A stretch of 64,000 nt of DNA from Siderastrea radians (GCA_964017195.1 CAXHKT010000121.1:1-64000), one strand, 5' to 3'. Shown: positions 48,012 to 60,072, numbered from the stretch's first letter. A program made the numbers and translations. Notes: a model not told the origin generated them from the letters alone.

Positions 48012-48826
48012 CTAAAAAAGGTGTTGCACGTGCTCAGGTACGCTAAAAATGCTCCCCAGAGGCCCCAAAAAATGCAAATCCCTCGGGGCTATCAGAAAAA
48101 AAAGTTTATTGTGTAGAAAGTCTGCGATTTTGTCCATAAGGTGGATATTTCCGTTTTCAGAGGGGTGGGGTGGGTCCCTCAAAAAAGTGCTGATTTTGGT
48201 GCAACGGCCCCAGCATAAAAGCACCTCAGATCCCGTTGCGGCACCAAAAAACAATGCATTTGGCGCTATTTTTATAGAATTTGGCGATACTAAAAAATGC
48301 TGCACTTTTTCAGGGCTTGAATTGGTCCCAAAAAGCAGAAAAAAGCTAATTGCCGCTCTCAGCTGCATGCACAAAGGTCCCAAATGCATTCAAACCCTTT
48401 GGGACCATCCGAAAAAAATTCCTTTTGTGCAAAAGTACAAAGAAATCGCGATATGCCAGATCCTTAGGGAAAAAACCCCATTTTCAGGCATTCCCAGACC
48501 CTAAAAAGCTAATTGCCGCTCTCGGCTGCATGCGCAAAGGTCCCAAATGCATTCAAACCCTTTGGGACCACCCGAAAAAAATTCCTTTTGTGCAAAAGTA
48601 CAAAGAAATCGCGATATGCCAGATCCTTAGGGAAAAAACCCCATTTTCAGGCATTCCCAGACCCTAAAAAGCTAATTGCCGCTCTCAGCTGCATGCGCAA
48701 AGGTCCCAAATGCATTCAAACCCTTTGGGACCATCCGAAAAAAATTCCTTTTGTGCAAAAGTACAAAGAAATCGCGATATGTGAGATCCTTAGGGAAAAA
48801 ACCCCATTTTGGAGCATTCCCAGAGG
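48012..48826 (+). repeat. HOR unit U58, 5 monomers (type C)
   Basis: 815 bp. CAGGTACGCT in M1, GACCACCCG in M4. Confidence 0.95.
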
Positions 48827-49478
48827 CTAAAAAAGGTGTTGCGCGTGCTCAGGTGCGCTAAAAATGCTCCCCAGAGGCCCCAAAAAATGCAAATCCCTCG
48901 GGGCTATCAGAAAAAAAAGTTTATTGTGTAGAAAGTCTGCGATTTTGTCCATAAGGTGGATATTTCCGTTTTCAGAGGGGTGGGGTGGGTCCCTCAAAAA
49001 AGTGCTGATTTTGGTGCAACGGCCCCAGCATAAAAGCACCTCAGATCCCGTTGCGGCACCAAAAAACAATGCATTTGGCGCTATTTTTATAGAATTTGGC
49101 GATACTAAAAAATGCTGCACTTTTTCAGGGCTTGAATTGGTCCCAAAAAGCAGAAAAAAGCTAATTGCCGCTCTCAGCTGCATGCACAAAGGTCCCAAAT
49201 GCATTCAAACCCTTTGGGACCATCCGAAAAAAATTCCTTTTGTGCAAAAGTACAAAGAAATCGCGATATGCCAGATCCTTAGGGAAAAAACCCCATTTTC
49301 AGGCATTCCCAGACCCTAAAATGCTAATTGCCGCTCTCGGCTGCATGCGCAAAGGTCCCAAATGCATTCAAACCCTTTGGGACCATCCGAAAAAAATTCC
49401 TTTTGTGCAAAAGTACAAAGAAATCGCGATATGCCAGATCCTTAGGGAAAAAACCCCATTTTGGAGCATTCCCAGAGG
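48827..49478 (+). repeat. HOR unit U59, 4 monomers (late M4/M5 fusion)
   Basis: 652 bp. GCGCGTGC in M1 removes the CACGTG site. The fourth monomer is M4 (CTAAAATGCTAA, CGGCTGC, GATATGCCAG) almost to its end, then M5 (TTTTGGAGC), placing the exchange between about 49433 and 49462. Confidence 0.95.
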
Positions 49479-50293
49479 CTAAAAAAGGTGTTGCACGTGC
49501 TCAGGTACGCTAAAAATGCTCCCCAGAGGCCCCAAAAAATGCAAATCCCTCGGGGCTATCAGAAAAAAAAGTTTATTGTGTAGAAAGTCTGCGATTTTGT
49601 CCATAAGGTGGATATTTCCGTTTTCAGAGGGGTGGGGTGGGTCCCTCAAAAAAGTGCTGATTTTGGTGCAACGGCCCCAGCATAAAAGCACCTCAGATCC
49701 CGTTGCGGCACCAAAAAACAATGCATTTGGCGCTATTTTTATAGAATTTGGCGATACTAAAAAATGCTGCACTTTTTCAGGGCTTGAATTGGTCCCAAAA
49801 AGCAGAAAAAAGCTAATTGCCGCTCTCAGCTGCATGCACAAAGGTCCCAAATGCATTCAAACCCTTTGGGACCATCCGAAAAAAATTCCTTTTGTGCAAA
49901 AGTACAAAGAAATCGCGATATGCCAGATCCTTAGGGAAAAAACCCCATTTTCAGGCATTCCCAGACCCTAAAAAGCTAATTGCCGCTCTCGGCTGCATGC
50001 GCAAAGGTCCCAAATGCATTCAAACCCTTTGGGACCACCCGAAAAAAATTCCTTTTGTGCAAAAGTACAAAGAAATCGCGATATGCCAGATCCTTAGGGA
50101 AAAAACCCCATTTTCAGGCATTCCCAGACCCTAAAAAGCTAATTGCCGCTCTCAGCTGCATGCGCAAAGGTCCCAAATTTATTCAAACCCTTTGGGACCA
50201 TCCGAAAAAAATTCCTTTTGTGCAAAAGTACAAAGAAATCGCGATATGTGAGATCCTTAGGGAAAAAACCCCATTTTGGAGCATTCCCAGAGG
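49479..50293 (+). repeat. HOR unit U60, 5 monomers (type C, block copy 1)
   Basis: 815 bp. CAGGTACGCT in M1, GACCACCCG in M4, A-like AAATTTATTC in M5, which copies 2 and 3 lack. Confidence 0.95.
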
Positions 50294-51108
50294 CTAAAAA
50301 AGGTGTTGCGCGTGCTCAGGTGCGCTAAAAATGCTCCCCAGAGGCCCCAAAAAATGCAAATCCCTCGGGGCTATCAGAAAAAAAAGTTTATTGTGTAGAA
50401 AGTCTGCGATTTTGTCCATAAGGTGGATATTTCCGTTTTCAGAGGGGTGGGGTGGGTCCCTCAAAAAAGTGCTGATTTTGGTGCAACGGCCCCAGCATAA
50501 AAGCACCTCAGATCCCGTTGCGGCACCAAAAAACAATGCATTTGGCGCTATTTTTATAGAATTTGGCGATACTAAAAAATGCTGCACTTTTTCAGGGCTT
50601 GAATTGGTCCCAAAAAGCAGAAAAAAGCTAATTGCCGCTCTCAGCTGCATGCACAAAGGTCCCAAATGCATTCAAACCCTTTGGGACCATCCGAAAAAAA
50701 TTCCTTTTGTGCAAAAGTACAAAGAAATCGCGATATGCCAGATCCTTAGGGAAAAAACCCCATTTTCAGGCATTCCCAGACCCTAAAATGCTAATTGCCG
50801 CTCTCGGCTGCATGCGCAAAGGTCCCAAATGCATTCAAACCCTTTGGGACCATCCGAAAAAAATTCCTTTTGTGCAAAAGTACAAAGAAATCGCGATATG
50901 CCAGATCCTTAGGGAAAAAACCCCATTTTCAGGCATTCCCAGACCCTAAAAAGCTAATTGCCGCTCTCAGCTGCATGCGCAAAGGTCCCAAATGCATTCA
51001 AACCCTTTGGGACCATCCGAAAAAAATTCCTTTTGCGCAAAAGTACAAAGAAATCGCGATATGTGAGATCCTTAGGGAAAAAACCCCATTTTGGAGCATT
51101 CCCAGAGG
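50294..51108 (+). repeat. HOR unit U61, 5 monomers (type D, block copy 1)
   Basis: 815 bp. GCGCGTGC in M1 as in U59, CTAAAATGCTAA in M4, TTTTGCGCAAAAG in M5. Confidence 0.95.
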
Positions 51109-51760
51109 CTAAAAAAGGTGTTGCACGTGCTCAGGTGCGCTAAAAATGCACCCCAGAGGCCCCAAAAAATGCAAATCAATCGGGGCTATCAGAAAAAAAA
51201 GTTTATTGTGTAGAAAGTCTGCGATTTTGTCCATAAGGTGGATATTTCCGTTTTCAGAGGGGTGGGGTGGGTCCCTCAAAAAAGTGCTGATTTTGGTGCA
51301 ACGGCCCCAGCATAAAAGCACCTCAGATCCCGTTGCGGCACCAAAAAACAATGCATTTGGCGCTATTTTTATAGAATTTGGCGATACTAAAAAATGCTGC
51401 ACTTTTTCAGGGCTTGAATTGGTCCCAAAAAGCAGAAAAAAGCTAATTGCCGCTCTCAGCTGCATGCACAAAGGTCCCAAATGCATTCAAACCCTTTGGG
51501 ACCATCCGAAAAAAATTCCTTTTCTGCAAAAGTACAAAGAAATCGCGATATGCCAGATCCTTAGGGAAAAAACCCCATTTTCAGGCATTCCCAGACCCTA
51601 AAAAGCTAATTGCCGCTCTCGGCTGCATGCGCAAAGGTCCCAAATGCATTCAAACCCTTTGGGACCATCCGAAAAAAATTCCTTTTGTGCAAAAGTACAA
51701 AGAAATCGCGATATGTGAGATCCTTAGGGAAAAAACCCCATTTTGGAGCATTCCCAGAGG
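51109..51760 (+). repeat. HOR unit U62, 4 monomers (type E, block copy 1)
   Basis: 652 bp. TGCACCCCAG and AAATCAATCGG in M1, private TTTTCTGCAAAAG in M3, fused M4/M5. Confidence 0.95.
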
Positions 51761-52575
51761 CTAAAAAAGGTGTTGCACGTGCTCAGGTACGCTAAAAATG
51801 CTCCCCAGAGGCCCCAAAAAATGCAAATCCCTCGGGGCTATCAGAAAAAAAAGTTTATTGTGTAGAAAGTCTGCGATTTTGTCCATAAGGTGGATATTTC
51901 CGTTTTCAGAGGGGTGGGGTGGGTCCCTCAAAAAAGTGCTGATTTTGGTGCAACGGCCCCAGCATAAAAGCACCTCAGATCCCGTTGCGGCACCAAAAAA
52001 CAATGCATTTGGCGCTATTTTTATAGAATTTGGCGATACTAAAAAATGCTGCACTTTTTCAGGGCTTGAATTGGTCCCAAAAAGCAGAAAAAAGCTAATT
52101 GCCGCTCTCAGCTGCATGCACAAAGGTCCCAAATGCATTCAAACCCTTTGGGACCATCCGAAAAAAATTCCTTTTGTGCAAAAGTACAAAGAAATCGCGA
52201 TATGCCAGATCCTTAGGGAAAAAACCCCATTTTCAGGCATTCCCAGACCCTAAAAAGCTAATTGCCGCTCTCGGCTGCATGCGCAAAGGTCCCAAATGCA
52301 TTCAAACCCTTTGGGACCACCCGAAAAAAATTCCTTTTGTGCAAAAGTACAAAGAAATCGCGATATGCCAGATCCTTAGGGAAAAAACCCCATTTTCAGG
52401 CATTCCCAGACCCTAAAAAGCTAATTGCCGCTCTCAGCTGCATGCGCAAAGGTCCCAAATGCATTCAAACCCTTTGGGACCATCCGAAAAAAATTCCTTT
52501 TGTGCAAAAGTACAAAGAAATCGCGATATGTGAGATCCTTAGGGAAAAAACCCCATTTTGGAGCATTCCCAGAGG
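51761..52575 (+). repeat. HOR unit U63, 5 monomers (type C, block copy 2)
   Basis: 815 bp. CAGGTACGCT in M1, GACCACCCG in M4, plain M5. Confidence 0.95.
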
Positions 52576-53390
52576 CTAAAAAAGGTGTTGCACGTGCTCA
52601 GGTGCGCTAAAAATGCTCCCCAGAGGCCCCAAAAAATGCAAATCCCTCGGGGCTATCAGAAAAAAAAGTTTATTGTGTAGAAAGTCTGCGATTTTGTCCA
52701 TAAGGTGGATATTTCCGTTTTCAGAGGGGTGGGGTGGGTCCCTCAAAAAAGTGCTGATTTTGGTGCAACGGCCCCAGCATAAAAGCACCTCAGATCCCGT
52801 TGCGGCACCAAAAAACAATGCATTTGGCGCTATTTTTATAGAATTTGGCGATACTAAAAAATGCTGCACTTTTTCAGGGCTTGAATTGGTCCCAAAAAGC
52901 AGAAAAAAGCTAATTGCCGCTCTCAGCTGCATGCACAAAGGTCCCAAATGCATTCAAACCCTTTGGGACCATCCGAAAAAAATTCCTTTTGTGCAAAAGT
53001 ACAAAGAAATCGCGATATGCCAGATCCTTAGGGAAAAAACCCCATTTTCAGGCATTCCCAGACCCTAAAATGCTAATTGCCGCTCTCGGCTGCATGCGCA
53101 AAGGTCCCAAATGCATTCAAACCCTTTGGGACCATCCGAAAAAAATTCCTTTTGTGCAAAAGTACAAAGAAATCGCGATATGCCAGATCCTTAGGGAAAA
53201 AACCCCATTTTCAGGCATTCCCAGACCCTAAAAAGCTAATTGCCGCTCTCAGCTGCATGCGCAAAGGTCCCAAATGCATTCAAACCCTTTGGGACCATCC
53301 GAAAAAAATTCCTTTTGCGCAAAAGTACAAAGAAATCGCGATATGTGAGATCCTTAGGGAAAAAACCCCATTTTGGAGCATTCCCAGAGG
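52576..53390 (+). repeat. HOR unit U64, 5 monomers (type D, block copy 2)
   Basis: 815 bp. CTAAAATGCTAA in M4, TTTTGCGCAAAAG in M5, CACGTG present. Confidence 0.95.
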
Positions 53391-54042
53391 CTAAAAAAGG
53401 TGTTGCACGTGCTCAGGTGCGCTAAAAATGCACCCCAGAGGCCCCAAAAAATGCAAATCAATCGGGGCTATCAGAAAAAAAAGTTTATTGTGTAGAAAGT
53501 CTGCGATTTTGTCCATAAGGTGGATATTTCCGTTTTCAGAGGGGTGGGGTGGGTCCCTCAAAAAAGTGCTGATTTTGGTGCAACGGCCCCAGCATAAAAG
53601 CACCTCAGATCCCGTTGCGGCACCAAAAAACAATGCATTTGGCGCTATTTTTATAGAATTTGGCGATACTAAAAAATGCTGCACTTTTTCAGGGCTTGAA
53701 TTGGTCCCAAAAAGCAGAAAAAAGCTAATTGCCGCTCTCAGCTGCATGCACAAAGGTCCCAAATGCATTCAAACCCTTTGGGACCATCCGAAAAAAATTC
53801 CTTTTGTGCAAAAGTACAAAGAAATCGCGATATGCCAGATCCTTAGGGAAAAAACCCCATTTTCAGGCATTCCCAGACCCTAAAAAGCTAATTGCCGCTC
53901 TCGGCTGCATGCGCAAAGGTCCCAAATGCATTCAAACCCTTTGGGACCATCCGAAAAAAATTCCTTTTGTGCAAAAGTACAAAGAAATCGCGATATGTGA
54001 GATCCTTAGGGAAAAAACCCCATTTTGGAGCATTCCCAGAGG
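53391..54042 (+). repeat. HOR unit U65, 4 monomers (type E, block copy 2)
   Basis: 652 bp. TGCACCCCAG and AAATCAATCGG in M1, fused M4/M5. Confidence 0.95.
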
Positions 54043-54857
54043 CTAAAAAAGGTGTTGCACGTGCTCAGGTACGCTAAAAATGCTCCCCAGAGGCCCCAAA
54101 AAATGCAAATCCCTCGGGGCTATCAGAAAAAAAAGTTTATTGTGTAGAAAGTCTGCGATTTTGTCCATAAGGTGGATATTTCCGTTTTCAGAGGGGTGGG
54201 GTGGGTCCCTCAAAAAAGTGCTGATTTTGGTGCAACGGCCCCAGCATAAAAGCACCTCAGATCCCGTTGCGGCACCAAAAAACAATGCATTTGGCGCTAT
54301 TTTTATAGAATTTGGCGATACTAAAAAATGCTGCACTTTTTCAGGGCTTGAATTGGTCCCAAAAAGCAGAAAAAAGCTAATTGCCGCTCTCAGCTGCATG
54401 CACAAAGGTCCCAAATGCATTCAAACCCTTTGGGACCATCCGAAAAAAATTCCTTTTGTGCAAAAGTACAAAGAAATCGCGATATGCCAGATCCTTAGGG
54501 AAAAAACCCCATTTTCAGGCATTCCCAGACCCTAAAAAGCTAATTGCCGCTCTCGGCTGCATGCGCAAAGGTCCCAAATGCATTCAAACCCTTTGGGACC
54601 ACCCGAAAAAAATTCCTTTTGTGCAAAAGTACAAAGAAATCGCGATATGCCAGATCCTTAGGGAAAAAACCCCATTTTCAGGCATTCCCAGACCCTAAAA
54701 AGCTAATTGCCGCTCTCAGCTGCATGCGCAAAGGTCCCAAATGCATTCAAACCCTTTGGGACCATCCGAAAAAAATTCCTTTTGTGCAAAAGTACAAAGA
54801 AATCGCGATATGTGAGATCCTTAGGGAAAAAACCCCATTTTGGAGCATTCCCAGAGG
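54043..54857 (+). repeat. HOR unit U66, 5 monomers (type C, block copy 3)
   Basis: 815 bp. Same markers as U63. Confidence 0.95.
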
Positions 54858-55672
54858 CTAAAAAAGGTGTTGCACGTGCTCAGGTGCGCTAAAAATGCTC
54901 CCCAGAGGCCCCAAAAAATGCAAATCCCTCGGGGCTATCAGAAAAAAAAGTTTATTGTGTAGAAAGTCTGCGATTTTGTCCATAAGGTGGATATTTCCGT
55001 TTTCAGAGGGGTGGGGTGGGTCCCTCAAAAAAGTGCTGATTTTGGTGCAACGGCCCCAGCATAAAAGCACCTCAGATCCCGTTGCGGCACCAAAAAACAA
55101 TGCATTTGGCGCTATTTTTATAGAATTTGGCGATACTAAAAAATGCTGCACTTTTTCAGGGCTTGAATTGGTCCCAAAAAGCAGAAAAAAGCTAATTGCC
55201 GCTCTCAGCTGCATGCACAAAGGTCCCAAATGCATTCAAACCCTTTGGGACCATCCGAAAAAAATTCCTTTTGTGCAAAAGTACAAAGAAATCGCGATAT
55301 GCCAGATCCTTAGGGAAAAAACCCCATTTTCAGGCATTCCCAGACCCTAAAATGCTAATTGCCGCTCTCGGCTGCATGCGCAAAGGTCCCAAATGCATTC
55401 AAACCCTTTGGGACCATCCGAAAAAAATTCCTTTTGTGCAAAAGTACAAAGAAATCGCGATATGCCAGATCCTTAGGGAAAAAACCCCATTTTCAGGCAT
55501 TCCCAGACCCTAAAAAGCTAATTGCCGCTCTCAGCTGCATGCGCAAAGGTCCCAAATGCATTCAAACCCTTTGGGACCATCCGAAAAAAATTCCTTTTGC
55601 GCAAAAGTACAAAGAAATCGCGATATGTGAGATCCTTAGGGAAAAAACCCCATTTTGGAGCATTCCCAGAGG
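54858..55672 (+). repeat. HOR unit U67, 5 monomers (type D, block copy 3)
   Basis: 815 bp. Same markers as U64. Confidence 0.95.
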
Positions 55673-56324
55673 CTAAAAAAGGTGTTGCACGTGCTCAGGT
55701 GCGCTAAAAATGCACCCCAGAGGCCCCAAAAAATGCAAATCAATCGGGGCTATCAGAAAAAAAAGTTTATTGTGTAGAAAGTCTGCGATTTTGTCCATAA
55801 GGTGGATATTTCCGTTTTCAGAGGGGTGGGGTGGGTCCCTCAAAAAAGTGCTGATTTTGGTGCAACGGCCCCAGCATAAAAGCACCTCAGATCCCGTTGC
55901 GGCACCAAAAAACAATGCATTTGGCGCTATTTTTATAGAATTTGGCGATACTAAAAAATGCTGCACTTTTTCAGGGCTTGAATTGGTCCCAAAAAGCAGA
56001 AAAAAGCTAATTGCCGCTCTCAGCTGCATGCACAAAGGTCCCAAATGCATTCAAACCCTTTGGGACCATCCGAAAAAAATTCCTTTTGTGCAAAAGTACA
56101 AAGAAATCGCGATATGCCAGATCCTTAGGGAAAAAACCCCATTTTCAGGCATTCCCAGACCCTAAAAAGCTAATTGCCGCTCTCGGCTGCATGCGCAAAG
56201 GTCCCAAATGCATTCAAACCCTTTGGGACCATCCGAAAAAAATTCCTTTTGTGCAAAAGTACAAAGAAATCGCGATATGTGAGATCCTTAGGGAAAAAAC
56301 CCCATTTTGGAGCATTCCCAGAGG
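55673..56324 (+). repeat. HOR unit U68, 4 monomers (type E, block copy 3)
   Basis: 652 bp. Same markers as U65; followed by F rather than C. Confidence 0.95.
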
Positions 56325-56976
56325 CTAAAAAAGGTGTTGCACGTGCTCAGGTGCGCTAAAAATGCTCCCCAGAGGCCCCAAAAAATGCAAATCCCTCGGG
56401 GCTATCAGAAAAAAAAGTTTATTGTGTAGAAAGTCTGCGATTTTGTCCATAAGGTGGATATTTCCGTTTTCAGAGGGGTGGGGTGGGTCCCTCAAAAAAG
56501 TGCTGATTTTGGTGCAACGGCCCCAGCATAAAAGCACCTCAGATCCCGTTGCGGCACCAAAAAACAATGCATTTGGCGCTATTTTTATAGAATTTGGCGA
56601 TACTAAAAAATGCTGCACTTTTTCAGGGCTTGAATTGGTCCCAAAAAGCAGAAAAAAGCTAATTGCCCCTCTCACCTGCATGCGCAAAGGTCCCAAATGC
56701 ATTCAAACCCTTTGGGACCATCCGACAAAAATTCCTTTTGTGCAAAAGTACAAAGAAATCGCGATATGCCAGATCCTTAGGGAAAAAACCCCATTTTCAG
56801 GCATTCCCAGACCCTAAAAAGCTAATTGCCGCTCTCGGCTGCATGCGCAAAGGTCCCAAATGCATTCAAACCCTTTGGGACCATCCGAAAAAAATTCCTT
56901 TTGTGCAAAAGTACAAAGAAATCGCGATATGTGAGATCCTTAGGGAAAAAACCCCATTTTGGAGCATTCCCAGAGG
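56325..56976 (+). repeat. HOR unit U69, 4 monomers (type F)
   Basis: 652 bp. TTGCCCCTCTCACCTGC and GACAAAAATT in M3 as in U40 and U43; fused M4/M5. Confidence 0.95.
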
Positions 56977-57628
56977 CTAAAAAAGGTGTTGCACGTGCTC
57001 AGGTGCGCTAAAAATGCTCCCCAGAGGCCCCAAAAAATGCAAATCCCTCGGGGCTATCAGAAAAAAAAGTTTATTGTGTAGAAAGTCTGCGATTTTGTCC
57101 ATAAGGTGGATATTTCCGTTTTCAGAGGGGTGGGGTGGGTCCCTCAAAAAAGTGCTGATTTTGGTGCAACGGCCCCAGCATAAAAGCACCTCAGATCCCG
57201 TTGCGGCACCAAAAAACAATGCATTTGGCGCTATTTTTATAGAATTTGGCGATACTAAAAAATGCTGCACTTTTTCAGGGCTTGAATTGGTCCCAAAAAG
57301 CAGAAAAAAGCTAATTGCCGCTCTCCGCTGCATGCACAAAGGTCCCAAATGCATTCAAACCCTTTGGGACCATCCGAAAAAAATTCCTTTTGTGCAAAAG
57401 TACAAAGAAATCGCGATATGCCAGATCCTTAGGGAAAAAACCCCATTTTCAGGCATTCCCAGACCCTAAAAAGCTAATTGCCGCTCTCAGCTGCATGCGC
57501 AAAGGTCCCAAATGCATTCAAACCCTTTGGGACCATCCGAAAAAAATTCCTTTTGTGCAAAAGTACAAAGAAATCGCGATATGTGAGATCCTTAGGGAAA
57601 AAACCCCATTTTGGAGCATTCCCAGAGG
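56977..57628 (+). repeat. HOR unit U70, 4 monomers (type G, M4 absent)
   Basis: 652 bp: M1-M2-M3-M5. CTCTCCGCTGC in M3 as in U41. Third four-monomer unit in a row. Confidence 0.95.
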
Positions 57629-58443
57629 CTAAAAAAGGTGTTGCACGTGCTCAGGTGCGCTAAAAATGCTCCCCCGAGGCCCCAAAAAATGCAAATCCCT
57701 CGGGGCTATCAGAAAAAAAAGTTTATTGTGTAGAAAGTCTGCGATTTTGTCCATAAGGTGGATATTTCCGTTTTCAGAGGGGTGGGGTGGGTCCCTCAAA
57801 AAAGTGCTGATTTTGGTGCAACGGCCCCAGCATAAAAGCACCTCAGATCCCGTTGCGGCACCAAAAAACAATGCATTTGGCGCTATTTTTATAGAATTTG
57901 GCGATACTAAAAAATGCTGCACTTTTTCAGGGCTTGAATTGGTCCCAAAAAGCAGAAAAAAGCTAATTGCCGCTCTCAGCTGCATGCACAAAGGTCCCAA
58001 ATGCATTCAAACCCTTTGGGACCATCCGAAAAAAATTCCTTTTGTGCAAAAGTACAAAGAAATCGCGATATGCCAGATCCTTAGGGAAAAAACCCCATTT
58101 TCAGGCATTCCCAGACCCTAAAAAGCTAATTGCCGCTCTCGGCTGCATGCGCAAAGGTCCCAAATGCATTCAAACCCTTTGGGACCATCCGAAAAAAATT
58201 CCTTTTGTGCAAAAGTACAAAGAAATCGCGATATGCCAGATCCTTAGGGAAAAAACCCCATTTTCAGGCATTCCCAGACCCTAAAAAGCTAATTGCCGCT
58301 CTCAGCTGCATGCGCAAAGGTCCCAAATGCATTCAAACCCTTTGGGACCATCCGAAAAAAATTCCTTTTGTGCAAAAGTACAAAGAAATCGCGATATGTG
58401 AGATCCTTAGGGAAAAAACCCCATTTTGGAGCATTCCCAGAGG
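57629..58443 (+). repeat. HOR unit U71, 5 monomers
   Basis: 815 bp. Private CTCCCCCGAGG in M1, otherwise consensus. Confidence 0.95.
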
Positions 58444-59257
58444 CTAAAAAAGGTGTTGCACGTGCTCAGGTGCGCTAAAAATGCTCCCCAGAGGCCCCAA
58501 AAAATGCAAATCCCTCGGGGCTATCAGAAAAAAAGTTTATTGTGTAGAAAGTCTGCGATTTTGTCCATAAGGTGGATATTTCCGTTTTCAGAGGGGTGGG
58601 GTGGGTCCCTCAAAAAAGTGCTGATTTTGGTGCAACGGCCCCAGCATAAAAGCACCTCAGATCCCGTTGCGGCACCAAAAAACAATGCATTTGGCGCTAT
58701 TTTTATAGAATTTGGCGATACTAAAAAATGCTGCACTTTTTCAGGGCTTGAATTGGTCCCAAAAAGCAGAAAAAAGCTAATTGCCGCTCTCAGCTGCATG
58801 CACAAAGGTCCCAAATGCATTCAAACCCTTTGGGACCATCCGAAAAAAATTCCTTTTGTGCAAAAGTACAAAGAAATCGCGATATGCCAGATCCTTAGGG
58901 AAAAAACCCCATTTTCAGGCATTCCCAGACCCTAAAAACCTAATTGCCGCTCTCGGCTGCATGCGCAAAGGTCCCAAATGCATTCAAACCCTTTGGGACC
59001 ATCCGAAAAAAATTCCTTTTGTGCAAAAGTACAAAGAAATCGCGATATGCCAGATCCTTAGGGAAAAAAACCCCATTTCAGGCATTCCCAGACCCTAAAA
59101 AGCTAATTGCCGCTCTCAGCTGCATGCGCAAAGGTCCCAAATGCATTCAAACCCTTTGGGACCATCCGAAAAAAATTCCTTTTGTGCAAAAGTACAAAGA
59201 AATCGCGATATGTGAGATCCTTAGGGAAAAAACCCCATTTTGGAGCATTCCCAGAGG
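58444..59257 (+). repeat. HOR unit U72, 5 monomers
   Basis: 814 bp. A7 in M1. M4 begins CTAAAAACCTAA and pairs an added A (GGAAAAAAACCCC) with a lost T (CCATTTCAGG), keeping 163 bp. Shared with U73. Confidence 0.95.
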
Positions 59258-60072
59258 CTAAAAAAGGTGTTGCACGTGCTCAGGTGCGCTAAAAATGCTC
59301 CCCAGAGGCCCCAAAAAATGCAAATCCCTCGGGGCTATCAGAAAAAAAAGTTTATTGTGTAGAAAGTCTGCGATTTTGTCCATAAGGTGGATATTTCCGT
59401 TTTCAGAGGGGTGGGGTGGGTCCCTCAAAAAAGTGCTGATTTTGGTGCAACGGCCCCAGCATAAAAGCACCTCAGATCCCGTTGCGGCACCAAAAAACAA
59501 TGCATTTGGCGCTATTTTTATAGAATTTGGCGATACTAAAAAATGCTGCACTTTTTCAGGGCTTGAATTGGTCCCAAAAAGCAGAAAAAAGCTAATTGCC
59601 GCTCTCAGCTGCATGCACAAAGGTCCCAAATGCATTCAAACCCTTTGGGACCATCCGAAAAAAATTCCTTTTGTGCAAAAGTACAAAGAAATCGCGATAT
59701 GCCAGATCCTTAGGGAAAAAACCCCATTTTCAGGCATTCCCAGACCCTAAAAACCTAATTGCCGCTCTCGGCTGCATGCGCAAAGGTCCCAAATGCATTC
59801 AAACCCTTTGGGACCATCCGAAAAAAATTCCTTTTGTGCAAAAGTACAAAGAAATCGCGATATGCCAGATCCTTAGGGAAAAAAACCCCATTTCAGGCAT
59901 TCCCAGACCCTAAAAAGCTAATTGCCGCTCTCAGCTGCATGCGCAAAGGTCCCAAATGCATTCAAACCCTTTGGGACCATCCGAAAAAAATTCCTTTTGT
60001 GCAAAAGTACAAAGAAATCGCGATATGTGAGATCCTTAGGGAAAAAACCCCATTTTGGAGCATTCCCAGAGG
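59258..60072 (+). repeat. HOR unit U73, 5 monomers
   Basis: 815 bp. Same M4 as U72, so these two are a recent tandem pair. Confidence 0.95.

Larger units (their letters stand above)
49479..56324 (+). repeat. Three tandem copies of a 2282-bp, 14-monomer block (types C-D-E)
   Basis: Copies start at 49479, 51761 and 54043, each 2282 bp (14 x 163 exactly) with unit lengths 815, 815, 652. Each runs C (CAGGTACGCT, GACCACCCG), D (CTAAAATGCTAA, TTTTGCGCAAAAG), E (TGCACCCCAG, AAATCAATCGG, fused M4/M5). Copies 2 and 3 look identical by eye. Copy 1 differs by AAATTTATTC in C, GCGCGTGC in D and TTTTCTGCAAAAG in E. Confidence 0.9.
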
